A stretch of 64,000 nt of DNA from an uncultured Alistipes sp. (GCF_910580175.1 NZ_CAJTXD010000006.1:131819-195818); one strand, 5' to 3'; positions 25,501-33,352 are shown, numbered from the stretch's first letter. Notes: generated by a model not told the origin, from the sequence alone. Numbers and translations are program-made.

Positions 25501-25747
25501 TGCGGTAGCCTACATAGGAAAAGACGAGAACGGCATTGTCATCGGGCACAGCGAGCGCATAGGAGCCGTCCAGCCCCGTTGCGGCACCGGTCGGGGGGGG
25601 GTCGCGCAACACCACGGTAACGCCGACGAGCGGCCCGGAATCATCGGTAACGACGCCCTTGACCGTGCGTCGCTGCGCAAATGCGGCCGTCGCAGCGGAC
25701 AACAGCACGAGCGCAAGCACCGACTTTCGCAAAAAATTCTTAGCCAT
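22598..25747 (-). CDS. SusC-family TonB-dependent transporter
   Basis: A 1049-residue outer-membrane protein: Sec signal (MAKNFLRKSVLALVLLSAAT), a carboxypeptidase-D-like regulatory domain (about 25-105), a plug entered through DEVVVVGYGTQ with the RGTGSISADSAPLVIIDGYP and ILKDAASAAIYGSRAANGVI blocks of SusC proteins, and a 22-strand barrel ending in Phe. It imports oligosaccharides with TonB energy and partners with the following SusD. It is the first gene of the operon, under its own promoter at 25893-25925 and an operator. A C9 tract (G9 on the plus strand at 25593-25601) encodes a PPP run in the regulatory domain and could cause slippage. Confidence 0.96.
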   Translation of the reverse strand: MAKNFLRKSVLALVLLSAATAAFAQRRTVKGVVTDDSGPLVGVTVVLRDPPPTGAATGLDGSYALAVPDDNAVLVFSYVGYRTVEVKVGKQSVIDVTMQPDATALDEVVVVGYGTQMKSHLTGAISKIGGDALVDRPVSDIATALQGQISGLNINNVTSEVGVAPSIRVRGTGSISADSAPLVIIDGYPVPGGLSDLNPSDVKSIEILKDAASAAIYGSRAANGVIMVTTKSGTADKAKYSIKVAQGLKWAYQLHDLMTSSEHLQLLQWQESLGAVGQNFVPASNYRAAAWIERNIGSTDWQREALRDLAGITNVQFSLTGGKKTFRYYASGAYTKDQGIMLQNEVQKVNFRSKMDVDLSKAVKFGINLAGTYQQASRPKNNFIDFYRTPSFMPVRHNAWTTALTGYEGFARGSHFNAISVPTAPTDDENARWENANPFSSANNNPRSVMANTQRWNESFSGLGNIYLTVDICKGLTFRTSNGFNIKYSPSYYYAKKNATKDGEASNATFFSTLYVDLLTENTFDFHRTWGRHDFEALAGYTAETTRVQRVALTGTGFPTDDIKTLNAATVFNLASSNNGNGAGTGTFRYPDVVLQSFLARVNYAYDNRYLLSASIRLDSSSLFAGGHRNAWFPSVSLGWRISEEQFLKGLHGLSNLKLRASYGVTGNNNIDYNAALEVYEAQNYVLGEGTGSLQPGVASAAVLANRDITWEQTDEFNFGLDAGFLDNRINLSVDGYYSVTRALLFKQPMQSFSGYTNYWNNIGRVRNSGVEIQIDTYNFDRRRFKWDTSINFSLSRNKLLELGGEKQVITQGERTENYLARVGEPLIQYYGFKAIGVWNSQEEIDANPHFSTDAPGGLRIWDANGDNQLDDNDRVVLGTPYPSFTYGMTNTFRIGDFDLSFMIQGVQGVTLFNGDLYYTETMRYNKAYVKDRWISAQHPGDGRTPYEKLGTDMLLTDYGLQDGSYVCLRNVTLGYTFPKRIVRKLHLSGLRLYASGNNLFYIWSSDYKGINPEARMTSGNYSSPMIAGYQRGGFPLTSTVTFGLDLTF
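25593..25601 (-). repeat. C9 homopolymer inside susC
   Basis: Nine consecutive G on the plus strand read as C9 in the coding strand, spanning Asp-Pro-Pro-Pro about 50 codons from the start. Gain or loss of one base would shift the frame before the plug and barrel. Confidence 0.9.
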
Positions 25748-25867
25748 GAGTAGTTGAAAGGTTTTAAGGTTTCTGTTGGTTTATGGTTGGCATCGTTGCA
25801 ATGCAACGATATTTATGGCTGCGTTCCGTGTTCCGACATCCGCCGGCCGCCCGATTGGTTCGCCAAA

Positions 25868-25880
25868 GTGGTTAACCAAT
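25868..25880. promoter_or_regulatory. UxuR/ExuR-like operator at susC
   Basis: GTGGTTAACCAAT contains the 10-bp palindrome TGGTTAACCA (25869-25878), followed by TTTTCGGCG. The same palindrome and a similar flank (ACCAATTTCGGACG) occur at 5944-5955. It lies about 5-15 bases downstream of the predicted susC start site. A further ATTGGTT half-site lies at 25853-25859 in opposite orientation to AACCAAT. Confidence 0.65.
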
Positions 25881-25892
25881 TTTCGGCGTTGA

Positions 25893-25925
25893 CAAAGTTA
25901 ATGTAAAAAACGGGATATACACAAA
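25893..25925 (-). promoter_or_regulatory. susC promoter and long leader
   Basis: On the minus strand TTTG (25922-25925), 21 bp, then TAACTTTG (25893-25900), a perfect TAnnTTTG. The start near 25886 leaves a leader of about 140 nt with a perfect hairpin (ATCGTTGC 25792-25799, GCAACGAT 25803-25810). From here to the iorA promoter at 26155 I see no supported gene. Confidence 0.78.
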
Positions 25926-26154
25926 TTTCCGGAACTATTTTTTAACCCGAACCGAATATTTAACGCATTCGCCTATTATAATATGGTAAAAACCGCAGGA
26001 GGGAGTAGCAAGCAACAAATCGCCCGACACGGAATTCGAAACAAAAAAGACAACTCGCCTGCGGCAAACACCGCATTTTGCCTACGATCCAGACGTTTTT
26101 CCGCCGCATACGTCGCTTTTTATTGGCAAAAATGGTTTTTCTATTGAATTTTGT

Positions 26155-26162
26155 TATCTTTG
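26155..26162 (+). promoter_or_regulatory. -7 element of the iorA operon
   Basis: TATCTTTG fits TAnnTTTG and lies 27 bases before the iorA ATG. The -33 region is T-rich (TGGTTTTT) without an exact TTTG. Confidence 0.55.
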
Positions 26163-26189
26163 TCAAAACAGGATAAACACCATTTGCTC

Positions 26190-27797
26190 ATGGCACAACG
26201 GGAACTTTTACTCGGAGACGAAGCCCTCGCATTGGGGGCGCTCCACGCAGGACTTTCGGGTGTCTATGCCTATCCCGGCACGCCCTCGACCGAAATCGCC
26301 GAATTCATCCAGGCCCATCCCCTCGCAGCCCGACGAGGCATCCACTGCGCCTGGTCGGCGAACGAAAAAACCGCCATGGAGGAGGCATTGGGCATGTCGT
26401 TCGCCGGACGCCGCGCGCTGGTCTGCATGAAGCACGTAGGCATGAACGTCGCCGCCGACGCCTTCGTCAACGCCGCCATGACCGGCGCCCACGGAGGACT
26501 GGTCGTCGTGGCGGCCGACGACCCCTCGATGCACTCGTCGCAGAACGAGCAGGATTCGCGCTTCTATGGCAAATTCGCCCTGATCCCCACGTTCGAGCCT
26601 GCCACCCAACAGGAGACCTACGACATGGTGCAGGCCGCTTTCGAGCTGTCGGAGAAGTTCCGCATCCCCGTGCTGATGCGCCTGACGACCCGCATGGCCC
26701 ATTCGCGGGCCGTGGTCGAAACCCGGGAGGCGCGCGAGGAGAATCCCATGCGGTGTCCTGAAGAAGAGAAGAAGCGGCAATGGGTACTGATGCCCGGCAA
26801 TTCGCGCGTGCGCTACAAAGCGCTGCTCGACGACAACACGCGCTTCGAACAAGAAGCCGAAGAAAGCCGCTTCAACCGCTATACCGACGCTCCCGACAAA
26901 TCGCTGGGCATCATAGCCTGCGGCATAGCCTACAACTATGTGATGGAGAACTTCCCGCAAGGCGCGCCCCACCCGGTGCTGAAGATTTCGCAATACCCCC
27001 TGCCCGCCGACCTGATCCGCCGAATGGCCGCCGAATGCCAAGCCCTGCTGATCGCGGAGGAGGGGCAGCCCGTGGTCGAAGAAGCGGTGCGCGGCGTACT
27101 CCCGGCTCCGGTCGAAATCCGCGGCCGGCTCTCGGGGCAGCTGCCCCGCACGGGCGAACTGACACCCGACAGCCTGCGCGCCGCCCTGGGGCTGGCCCCG
27201 CTGGAAGCCCACGCCGCAAGCCGCATCGTCGTGCCCCGTCCGCCCGCCTTGTGCCAAGGCTGCGGCCACCGCGACATGTATGCCGCGCTGACCGAGGTGG
27301 TGCGCGAAGAACACCCCGAAGCCAAGGTTTTCAGCGACATCGGCTGCTATACGCTGGGGTGGCTGGCACCTTTCCATGCCATCGACACAGTGGTCGACAT
27401 GGGGGCTTCGATTACCATGGCCAAAGGCGCCGCCGACGCAGGACTGCACCCCTCTATTGCCGTGATCGGAGACTCGACCTTCACCCACTCGGGCATGACG
27501 GGACTGCTGGACGCCGTGAACGAACGAAGCCCCATCACGGTAATCATCTCCGACAATCTGACCACGGGCATGACCGGCGGCCAGGATTCGGCCGGCACGG
27601 GACGACTGGAGCAGATATGCACAGGCCTGGGTGTCGACCCGGCGCACATCCGTGTGGTGGTGCCCCTGCCCAAGAACCGCGAAGAACTCAAGCAGATGAT
27701 CCGCGAAGAGATCGCCTACGAGGGCGTATCGGTCATCATCCCGCGCCGCGAGTGCATTCAGACGGCCAAACGCCACACCGCAGCGGCTAAAAAGTAA
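26190..27797 (+). CDS. iorA: Indolepyruvate:ferredoxin oxidoreductase alpha subunit
   Basis: This 535-residue protein has the fused pyrimidine-binding (N-terminal, GVYAYPGTPSTEI) and TPP-binding (C-terminal, CQGCGHRDMYAAL, GDSTFTHSG and a DNLTTGMTGGQ block) domains of IorA. The archaeal-type C-terminal two-cluster ferredoxin domain is absent; the protein stops after the TPP domain. IorAB oxidatively decarboxylates aryl-pyruvates (from Phe, Tyr, Trp) to aryl-acetyl-CoA, reducing ferredoxin. Start ATG 26190 follows the promoter at 26155; the longer frame to 26151 would begin inside it. iorB follows 78 bp later, then an aminotransferase and CoA-transferase, forming one pathway operon. Confidence 0.93.
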   Translation: MAQRELLLGDEALALGALHAGLSGVYAYPGTPSTEIAEFIQAHPLAARRGIHCAWSANEKTAMEEALGMSFAGRRALVCMKHVGMNVAADAFVNAAMTGAHGGLVVVAADDPSMHSSQNEQDSRFYGKFALIPTFEPATQQETYDMVQAAFELSEKFRIPVLMRLTTRMAHSRAVVETREAREENPMRCPEEEKKRQWVLMPGNSRVRYKALLDDNTRFEQEAEESRFNRYTDAPDKSLGIIACGIAYNYVMENFPQGAPHPVLKISQYPLPADLIRRMAAECQALLIAEEGQPVVEEAVRGVLPAPVEIRGRLSGQLPRTGELTPDSLRAALGLAPLEAHAASRIVVPRPPALCQGCGHRDMYAALTEVVREEHPEAKVFSDIGCYTLGWLAPFHAIDTVVDMGASITMAKGAADAGLHPSIAVIGDSTFTHSGMTGLLDAVNERSPITVIISDNLTTGMTGGQDSAGTGRLEQICTGLGVDPAHIRVVVPLPKNREELKQMIREEIAYEGVSVIIPRRECIQTAKRHTAAAKK

Positions 27798-27875
27798 GGT
27801 TCGTGCCGAACCGCACGGCGGCAGACCGCACCCTGTCGAAGCGAACGACCGCCGCATGAACTTAAAACAACGACG

Positions 27876-28463
27876 ATGAAAAAAGACATCATACTTTCGG
27901 GCGTCGGAGGACAAGGCATCCTCTCGATCGCCACGGTCATAGGCCGCGCGGCCCTGAACGAGGGATTGCAGATCAAGCAGGCCGAAGTGCACGGCATGAG
28001 CCAGCGCGGCGGCGACGTACAATCGAACCTGCGCCTCAGCTCGGAGCAGATACACTCCGACCTGATTCCGCAGGGCGCCGCCGACATCGTGATTTCGCTC
28101 GAACCGATGGAAGCGCTGCGCTACCTGCCCTGGCTGGCGGCGGACGGCTGGATCGTGACGAACACGGTGCCGTTCAAAAACATAGACAACTACCCGGACG
28201 AAGCGGTCCTGACCCAAGCCCTGGGCGCCCTGCCGCGCGTCGTGGTGCTCGACGCCGAGGCCATCGCCCGCGAAGCCGCATCGCCCCGTTCGGCCAACAT
28301 GGCGCTGCTGGGAGCCACGGCGCCGCTGCTCGGACTCGAAATCGGGCTGCTCGAACAAGGCATCCGCGACATCTTCGCCCGCAAGGGCGATACGGTCGTC
28401 GAGCAAAACCTCGCGGCATTCCGCGCAGGATATGCCCACGCAAAAAAACAGATCGAACCATGA
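27876..28463 (+). CDS. iorB: Indolepyruvate oxidoreductase beta subunit
   Basis: A 195-residue protein of the pyruvate/ketoisovalerate oxidoreductase gamma-type fold: GVGGQGILSIATVIGRAAL at the start, then EVHGMSQRGGDVQSNLR, both hallmarks of IorB. It pairs with IorA to complete the aryl-pyruvate:ferredoxin oxidoreductase in the cytosol. The stop overlaps the aminotransferase start by 4 bp (ATGA), implying coupled translation. The 78-bp gap from iorA includes a small hairpin (GGTTCG-tgc-CGAACC) at 27799-27813. Confidence 0.94.
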   Translation: MKKDIILSGVGGQGILSIATVIGRAALNEGLQIKQAEVHGMSQRGGDVQSNLRLSSEQIHSDLIPQGAADIVISLEPMEALRYLPWLAADGWIVTNTVPFKNIDNYPDEAVLTQALGALPRVVVLDAEAIAREAASPRSANMALLGATAPLLGLEIGLLEQGIRDIFARKGDTVVEQNLAAFRAGYAHAKKQIEP

Positions 28464-29779
28464 CCCCGCTGCCCCTCCCTGCCGCGACGCTCCGCACGGT
28501 GCTGGAGCGTCTGGACATCGCCGACATCGCCCAGGCGACCATACGCCAGTCGGGCGACATCGCCCGCATGCTGGAAAAGGAAACGGGCGTCGAATTCCTG
28601 CATCTGGAAATGGGCATTCCGGGGCTGCCGCCCCAACAGGCGGGCGTCGAAGCCGAGTGCGCGGCCCTGCGACGAGGCGTGGCATCGGTCTACCCCAACA
28701 TGTTCGGCATCCCCGAATTCAAGCAGGCCGCCTCGCGCTTCATCCGGGCGTTCCTCGACATCGGCATCGCCCCCAAGGGGTGCATCCCCACGGTGGGATC
28801 GATGCAGGGCAGTTTCACAGCCTTTCTGCTCTGCTCGCAACTCGACCCCCGCAAGGACACCATCCTTTTCATCGACCCAGGATTCCCCGTACAACGCAAC
28901 CAAGTGCATATTCTGGGCATACGCAGCGAATCGTTCGACATCTACGAATACCGCGCCGAGAAGCTGGGGCCGAAACTCGAAAGCTACCTGGCCACGGGAC
29001 GCATCGCAGCGATCGTCTACTCGAATCCCAACAACCCCGCCTGGATCTGCCTGACCGAAGACGAATTGCGCACCATCGGCGAGCTGGCCACGCGCCACGA
29101 CACCGTAGTGATCGAAGACTTGGCCTACCTCTGCATGGACTTCCGCAAGCCGCTGGGCCGGCCTTTCGAAGCGCCGTTCCAAGCCAGCGTCGCACGATAT
29201 ACGGACAACTACATCCTGATGCTCTCCGGCTCGAAGATTTTCAGCTACGCCGGCCAGCGCATCGCGGCGATCGCCATTTCGGACAAACTCTACGCCCGCG
29301 AATACTCCGCGCTGCGCCAACGCTACGGCATCGGCCGCCTGGGCGATGCCTACGTACTGGCTATCCTCTATGCCGCATCGTCGGGCACCAGCCACTCGGC
29401 CCAATACGCCCTGGCCGCGATGTTCGACGCCGCAGCCGACGGGCAGCTGGACTTCGTGGGCGAAGCCTCCGAATATGCCCGTCGGGCCTCCCTGACCAAA
29501 GCGGCGTTCCTGCGCCACGGATTCCGCATCGTCTACGACAAAGACCAGGAGGAAGAGGTCAGCGACGGATTCTTCTACACGATCGGCTACCCGGGCCTGA
29601 GCGGATCGGAACTGCTGCGCGAGTTGCTGCTGTGCGGCATCTGCGCCATAGCCCTGTCGCTTACCGGCAGCCGGCAGGAGGGCATCCGGGTCTGCATCTC
29701 GCAGATGAACCGCCCCCAGCAGTTCGACATGCTGGAAGAACGCCTCGCCCTTTTCGCACGAACCCACCCGCTCGAATAA
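28460..29779 (+). CDS. Class I/II PLP aminotransferase
   Basis: A 439-residue fold-type I aminotransferase: SNPNNPAW at 188-195, Asp220 in VVIEDLAY for the pyridine nitrogen, and Schiff-base Lys259 in LSGSKIFSYAGQR. In this operon it should transaminate aromatic amino acids to aryl-pyruvates for IorAB. Substrate choice is inferred from gene order, because aspartate and branched-chain enzymes share the fold. It overlaps iorB by 4 bp, and the CoA-transferase begins 8 bp later. Confidence 0.9.
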   Translation: MTPLPLPAATLRTVLERLDIADIAQATIRQSGDIARMLEKETGVEFLHLEMGIPGLPPQQAGVEAECAALRRGVASVYPNMFGIPEFKQAASRFIRAFLDIGIAPKGCIPTVGSMQGSFTAFLLCSQLDPRKDTILFIDPGFPVQRNQVHILGIRSESFDIYEYRAEKLGPKLESYLATGRIAAIVYSNPNNPAWICLTEDELRTIGELATRHDTVVIEDLAYLCMDFRKPLGRPFEAPFQASVARYTDNYILMLSGSKIFSYAGQRIAAIAISDKLYAREYSALRQRYGIGRLGDAYVLAILYAASSGTSHSAQYALAAMFDAAADGQLDFVGEASEYARRASLTKAAFLRHGFRIVYDKDQEEEVSDGFFYTIGYPGLSGSELLRELLLCGICAIALSLTGSRQEGIRVCISQMNRPQQFDMLEERLALFARTHPLE

Positions 29780-29787
29780 CCCCGCCT

Positions 29788-31080
29788 ATGAAATCCATTT
29801 CTGCCGCCGAAGCCGTTCGGCTCATCCGCTCCCGCCAGAGCGTCTACATCCAAGGCAGCACCTCGATTCCCGAAACGCTCGTCGCCGCGCTGGCCGACCG
29901 CGGGCCGGAGCTGGAGGACGTAAAACTCTATTCGGGTTTCGCTGTGGGCCGAGCCGACGCCCCCTACTGCCGTCCCGAATACAAAGATGCCTTCCGGGTC
30001 AACAGCCTTTTCGTGGCCAACAACATCCGCCGTTGGCTGGCCGAGGGCTACGGACAGACCATACCCGCCTTTCTGGGCGAAATCCCGGGGCTGTTCCGCG
30101 ACGGCACGCTGCCCGTCGACGTGGCGCTGCTCAACTTGTCGCTACCCAACGCCGAGGGCTACTGCTCCTACGGCGTGTCGGCCGATCTGGCGGTCTCGGC
30201 CGTAGAATGCGCCAAGATCGTGATCGGACAGATCAATCCCCGCATGCCTTTCTCCTACGGCGACGCCTTGATCCATGTTTCGCGGCTGGCCGCGGTCGTC
30301 GAAGTCGACGAACCGCTGGTCGAAGTGCCGACGGCCGCCCCGACCGAGACCGAAACCCGCATCGGCCGGAGCATCGCCGAACTGATCCCCGACGGCGCCA
30401 CGCTCCAAATCGGCGTGGGCGGCATCCCCAACGCGGTGCTCGCGGCACTCAAGGATCACAAACACCTGGGGCTGCACACCGAAGCGATGACCGACGGGGT
30501 GCTGCCGCTGCTGGAGAGCGGCGTGATCGACAACTCGCAGAAGAAGGTGCTGCCCGGAACGACCGTCGCGTCGCTGGCTCTGGGTTCGCGCAAGCTCTAC
30601 GACTATATGGACTACCGCAAGGATCTGCTGATGAAAGATGTGGCCTGGACGAACGACCCGTTCCGCATCCGCGAGAATCCCCGCGTGATGGCAATCAACT
30701 CGGCCGTAGAGGTCGACCTCACGGGACAGGTATGCGCCGATTCGGTAGGCGAACGCATCATTTCGGGTGTCGGCGGCCAGCACGACTTCATGTACGGCGG
30801 CGCACTCTCCGAGGGCGGCAAGACCTTCATCGCCATCCCCTCGACCACCCCGAAGGGCGAGTCGAAAATCCGCGCACGGCTGACGGCCGGAGCAGGCGTC
30901 GTGACGACGCGCCACATGGTGCAACATATCGTTACCGAATTCGGTGTGGCGCACCTGCGCGGCAAGAACCTGGCCCAACGTGCCCGGGCCTTGATCGGCA
31001 TCGCCCACCCCAGCGTGCGCGAAGACCTCGAACGGGCCGCCTGCGAACGCTTCGGCTACTCGTTCATCCACTGCAAATAG
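29788..31080 (+). CDS. Acetyl-CoA hydrolase/transferase family CoA-transferase
   Basis: A 430-residue protein with both halves of the acetyl-CoA hydrolase/transferase family (4-hydroxybutyrate CoA-transferase type). The catalytic Glu232 lies in GLHTEAMTDG, and GVGGIPNAV and GVGGQHDF are the glycine loops. In this setting it would move CoA from an aryl-acetyl-CoA to acetate, releasing the arylacetate and conserving the thioester as acetyl-CoA. Other operons use an ADP-forming acyl-CoA synthetase instead. It is the last gene before a very strong terminator. Confidence 0.9.
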   Translation: MKSISAAEAVRLIRSRQSVYIQGSTSIPETLVAALADRGPELEDVKLYSGFAVGRADAPYCRPEYKDAFRVNSLFVANNIRRWLAEGYGQTIPAFLGEIPGLFRDGTLPVDVALLNLSLPNAEGYCSYGVSADLAVSAVECAKIVIGQINPRMPFSYGDALIHVSRLAAVVEVDEPLVEVPTAAPTETETRIGRSIAELIPDGATLQIGVGGIPNAVLAALKDHKHLGLHTEAMTDGVLPLLESGVIDNSQKKVLPGTTVASLALGSRKLYDYMDYRKDLLMKDVAWTNDPFRIRENPRVMAINSAVEVDLTGQVCADSVGERIISGVGGQHDFMYGGALSEGGKTFIAIPSTTPKGESKIRARLTAGAGVVTTRHMVQHIVTEFGVAHLRGKNLAQRARALIGIAHPSVREDLERAACERFGYSFIHCK

Positions 31081-31126
31081 AAAAGCATCGCCCCGGCCGC
31101 GCATGAGCAGCCGGGGCGATGCTTTT
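31081..31126. terminator. Strong bidirectional terminator
   Basis: AAAAGCATCGCCCCGGC (31081-31097) pairs perfectly over 17 bp with its complement at 31110-31126, giving T-runs in both directions. It separates the convergent CoA-transferase and S46 peptidase genes. Confidence 0.95.
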
Positions 31127-31162
31127 GTATCGGGAGCGCTCCGGCGCCCCGATCGTCGGGTT

Positions 31163-33334
31163 CTACTTCTCGAACCGCATTTCATCGAGCAACCAGCCGG
31201 CACCGGCGTATTTCTCGATGACCCACATCACATAACGAATATCCACGCACACCGTGCGCGACAACTCGGGATGGAACCACACGTCGCCGGCCATCGACTC
31301 GCGGTTGCCGTCGAACGCCAGTCCGATCAGCCGCCCGCGCCCGTCGAGCACCGGGCTGCCCGAATTGCCGCCCGTGATGTCGTTGTCGGTCAGGAAATCG
31401 ACATACAACACGCCCTTTTCGCCCCAACGGCCCCAATCCTTGGCCTCGATGAGCGAACGCATACGCTCGTCGACCCGATACTCGTATTGCGCCGGATCGT
31501 ACTTCTCCTGATAACCTGCAACGGTAGACCGCGAATCGTAGCGCACGCCGTCGGCAGAAGCCAAAGGCTTGACCGTTCCGTAGGAGAGCCGCATCGTCGA
31601 ATTGGCATTGGGATACTGCGGCACGCCGCATGCCTCACGGAAATCGTAGAGCGCCTCGGCATAGCGTCGTTCGGTCGCACCGACCTGCACATGAGCCTTC
31701 TTCTCGGCCCGGGACACAGCCCCCGTGAAACGCTGCACGGCGACCGATCCGGCCAACGTGACCAACGGATCGCGGCGAAGATCGTCCGCAGCGCAATCAT
31801 CGGCGAAACGGGCTTCGTAACGCCCGGCCGACGAACAGAACGAAGCATCGAAAGCCTCGCGCGCCATCCGGTCGGCATCGCCGCCGGCCCGGTCGAACAT
31901 CGCGGTCAGCCCCTCGCCCCACATGGCGCGCGGCACCGAAGCGGTAAAATTGACCATCATCCGGGCCAGCAAATCACGGTCGGTATCGACGTCGTAGTTG
32001 CGCCGCAGCCGCGAAGCCCCCTCGACGATACCCCGTGCATCGCGGTCGGCGAGTCGCAGCGTATCGCGCCCCTGACGGTCGAGTTTATCCAGAAAAGAAA
32101 CCACCCGATTGGCCGCAAGCAACGCCTGGCTGGGGCCTAACCACGACTCGCGGAAATGGTTGAGGTGGCGTTCGGCATCGCGCCGCACGCCGTAACCCCG
32201 CTCCAAGTCGGCCAACACCGAACCGTATCCGGCCCGGCGAGCCGAATCGGCTTCGATCCACCGCTGCATCCGGCGCTCCTCGTCGCGCCGCACATCGGCC
32301 ACGCCGAAGCGCCGCAAACACTTGTTCTCCCACTTGGCATAGTCGGCGTAGTTGCTCAATCCGAAATAAGCATCGGAATAAGCCATGCGCACCCGCGGAG
32401 CACGCTCCATGTGGCGGCGCAAGATGTCCATCCGCTCGTGGCGGTTCTTTACCACGATCGGATTGCGCACGTGCTGCTTCTCATCGATGGCAAACGACGA
32501 AGCATAGCGGTTCGTGCGTCCGGGATAGCCGATGACCATGGCAAAGTCGCCGTCGTGCACGCCCCGCGTCGCCACGCTCAACACGCGGCGAGGCCGCAGC
32601 GGCACGTTGTCGGGGCTGTAAGCCGCCGGACGGCCGTCGGGCGAAGCGTAGACGCGGTAAAGCGCGAAATCGCCCTTGTGCTGGGGCCAGCCCCAATTAT
32701 CGAAGTCGCCGCCGAACGCACCGATCGCGACCGGAGGGGCGCCGACCAGCCGCACATCGCGGTAGACGTCGTAGTAACACATCAAAAACAAACGCCCGCC
32801 CCACATCGAGACGCACGAAACCTCGCAATCGGTGTCGGCACCGTAACGCTTTTCGAGGTCGGCATACAACCGCCGCATGGCCATGACGCCCCACGTGCCG
32901 GCGGCCTTGCGCTCGGCGATCATCGCCTGCGCCTGGTCCGTCACATCGACCGCCCGGCGCAAAAAGGAGACGGTTTTCCCCGGAACGGGGATTTCATCCT
33001 CGGCCTCGCGCGCCCAAAACCCCTCTTCGAGATAGTTATGCTCGGGAGTCGAGAGGGCGCAGATGTCGCTGAAAGCGACATGATGATTGGTAATCATCAA
33101 GCCCCGGTCGGAAATCATGCTTCCCGATCCCATGCCGCCGTCGACCGCCACCACGGCGTCCGACAAGGCGACGGATAACTCGTCGTAGATCTCCTGCGGG
33201 GAGAGCTTCAATCCTTCGGCCCGCATCCGGGGATAAATCTCCCGGAGCCGCTGGACGAGCCACATCCCCTCGTCGGCCGACGCACTGCCGACGGCCAACA
33301 ACAACACGGCGCCAAGCGCCCATATCCGTTTCAT
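31163..33334 (-). CDS. S46 dipeptidyl peptidase, DPP7-like
   Basis: A 723-residue exported serine peptidase (signal peptide through about residue 20) of family S46, periplasmic enzymes that remove dipeptides from peptide N-termini. The triad is visible: His85 in ITNHHVAF, Asp210 in FGGDFDNW, Ser in GGNSGSPV. The residue 18 after the catalytic Ser is Gly (LAFDGN), the position reported to be Gly in DPP7 and Arg in acidic-specific DPP11, so hydrophobic P1 preference is inferred. Such enzymes feed amino-acid fermentation, which fits the neighbouring arylpyruvate operon. Confidence 0.93.
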   Translation of the reverse strand: MKRIWALGAVLLLAVGSASADEGMWLVQRLREIYPRMRAEGLKLSPQEIYDELSVALSDAVVAVDGGMGSGSMISDRGLMITNHHVAFSDICALSTPEHNYLEEGFWAREAEDEIPVPGKTVSFLRRAVDVTDQAQAMIAERKAAGTWGVMAMRRLYADLEKRYGADTDCEVSCVSMWGGRLFLMCYYDVYRDVRLVGAPPVAIGAFGGDFDNWGWPQHKGDFALYRVYASPDGRPAAYSPDNVPLRPRRVLSVATRGVHDGDFAMVIGYPGRTNRYASSFAIDEKQHVRNPIVVKNRHERMDILRRHMERAPRVRMAYSDAYFGLSNYADYAKWENKCLRRFGVADVRRDEERRMQRWIEADSARRAGYGSVLADLERGYGVRRDAERHLNHFRESWLGPSQALLAANRVVSFLDKLDRQGRDTLRLADRDARGIVEGASRLRRNYDVDTDRDLLARMMVNFTASVPRAMWGEGLTAMFDRAGGDADRMAREAFDASFCSSAGRYEARFADDCAADDLRRDPLVTLAGSVAVQRFTGAVSRAEKKAHVQVGATERRYAEALYDFREACGVPQYPNANSTMRLSYGTVKPLASADGVRYDSRSTVAGYQEKYDPAQYEYRVDERMRSLIEAKDWGRWGEKGVLYVDFLTDNDITGGNSGSPVLDGRGRLIGLAFDGNRESMAGDVWFHPELSRTVCVDIRYVMWVIEKYAGAGWLLDEMRFEK

Positions 33335-33352
33335 GGATCAACGTTTTTATTC

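Noticed and set aside
25960..26166. 68-aa minus ORF upstream of iorA
   Set aside because: It overlaps the iorA promoter, is Arg/Lys/Phe-rich from AT-rich DNA, and has no ribosome site.
27799..27813. GGTTCG-tgc-CGAACC hairpin between iorA and iorB as a terminator
   Set aside because: The stem is short, no T-run follows, and the genes form one operon; it may affect mRNA processing at most.
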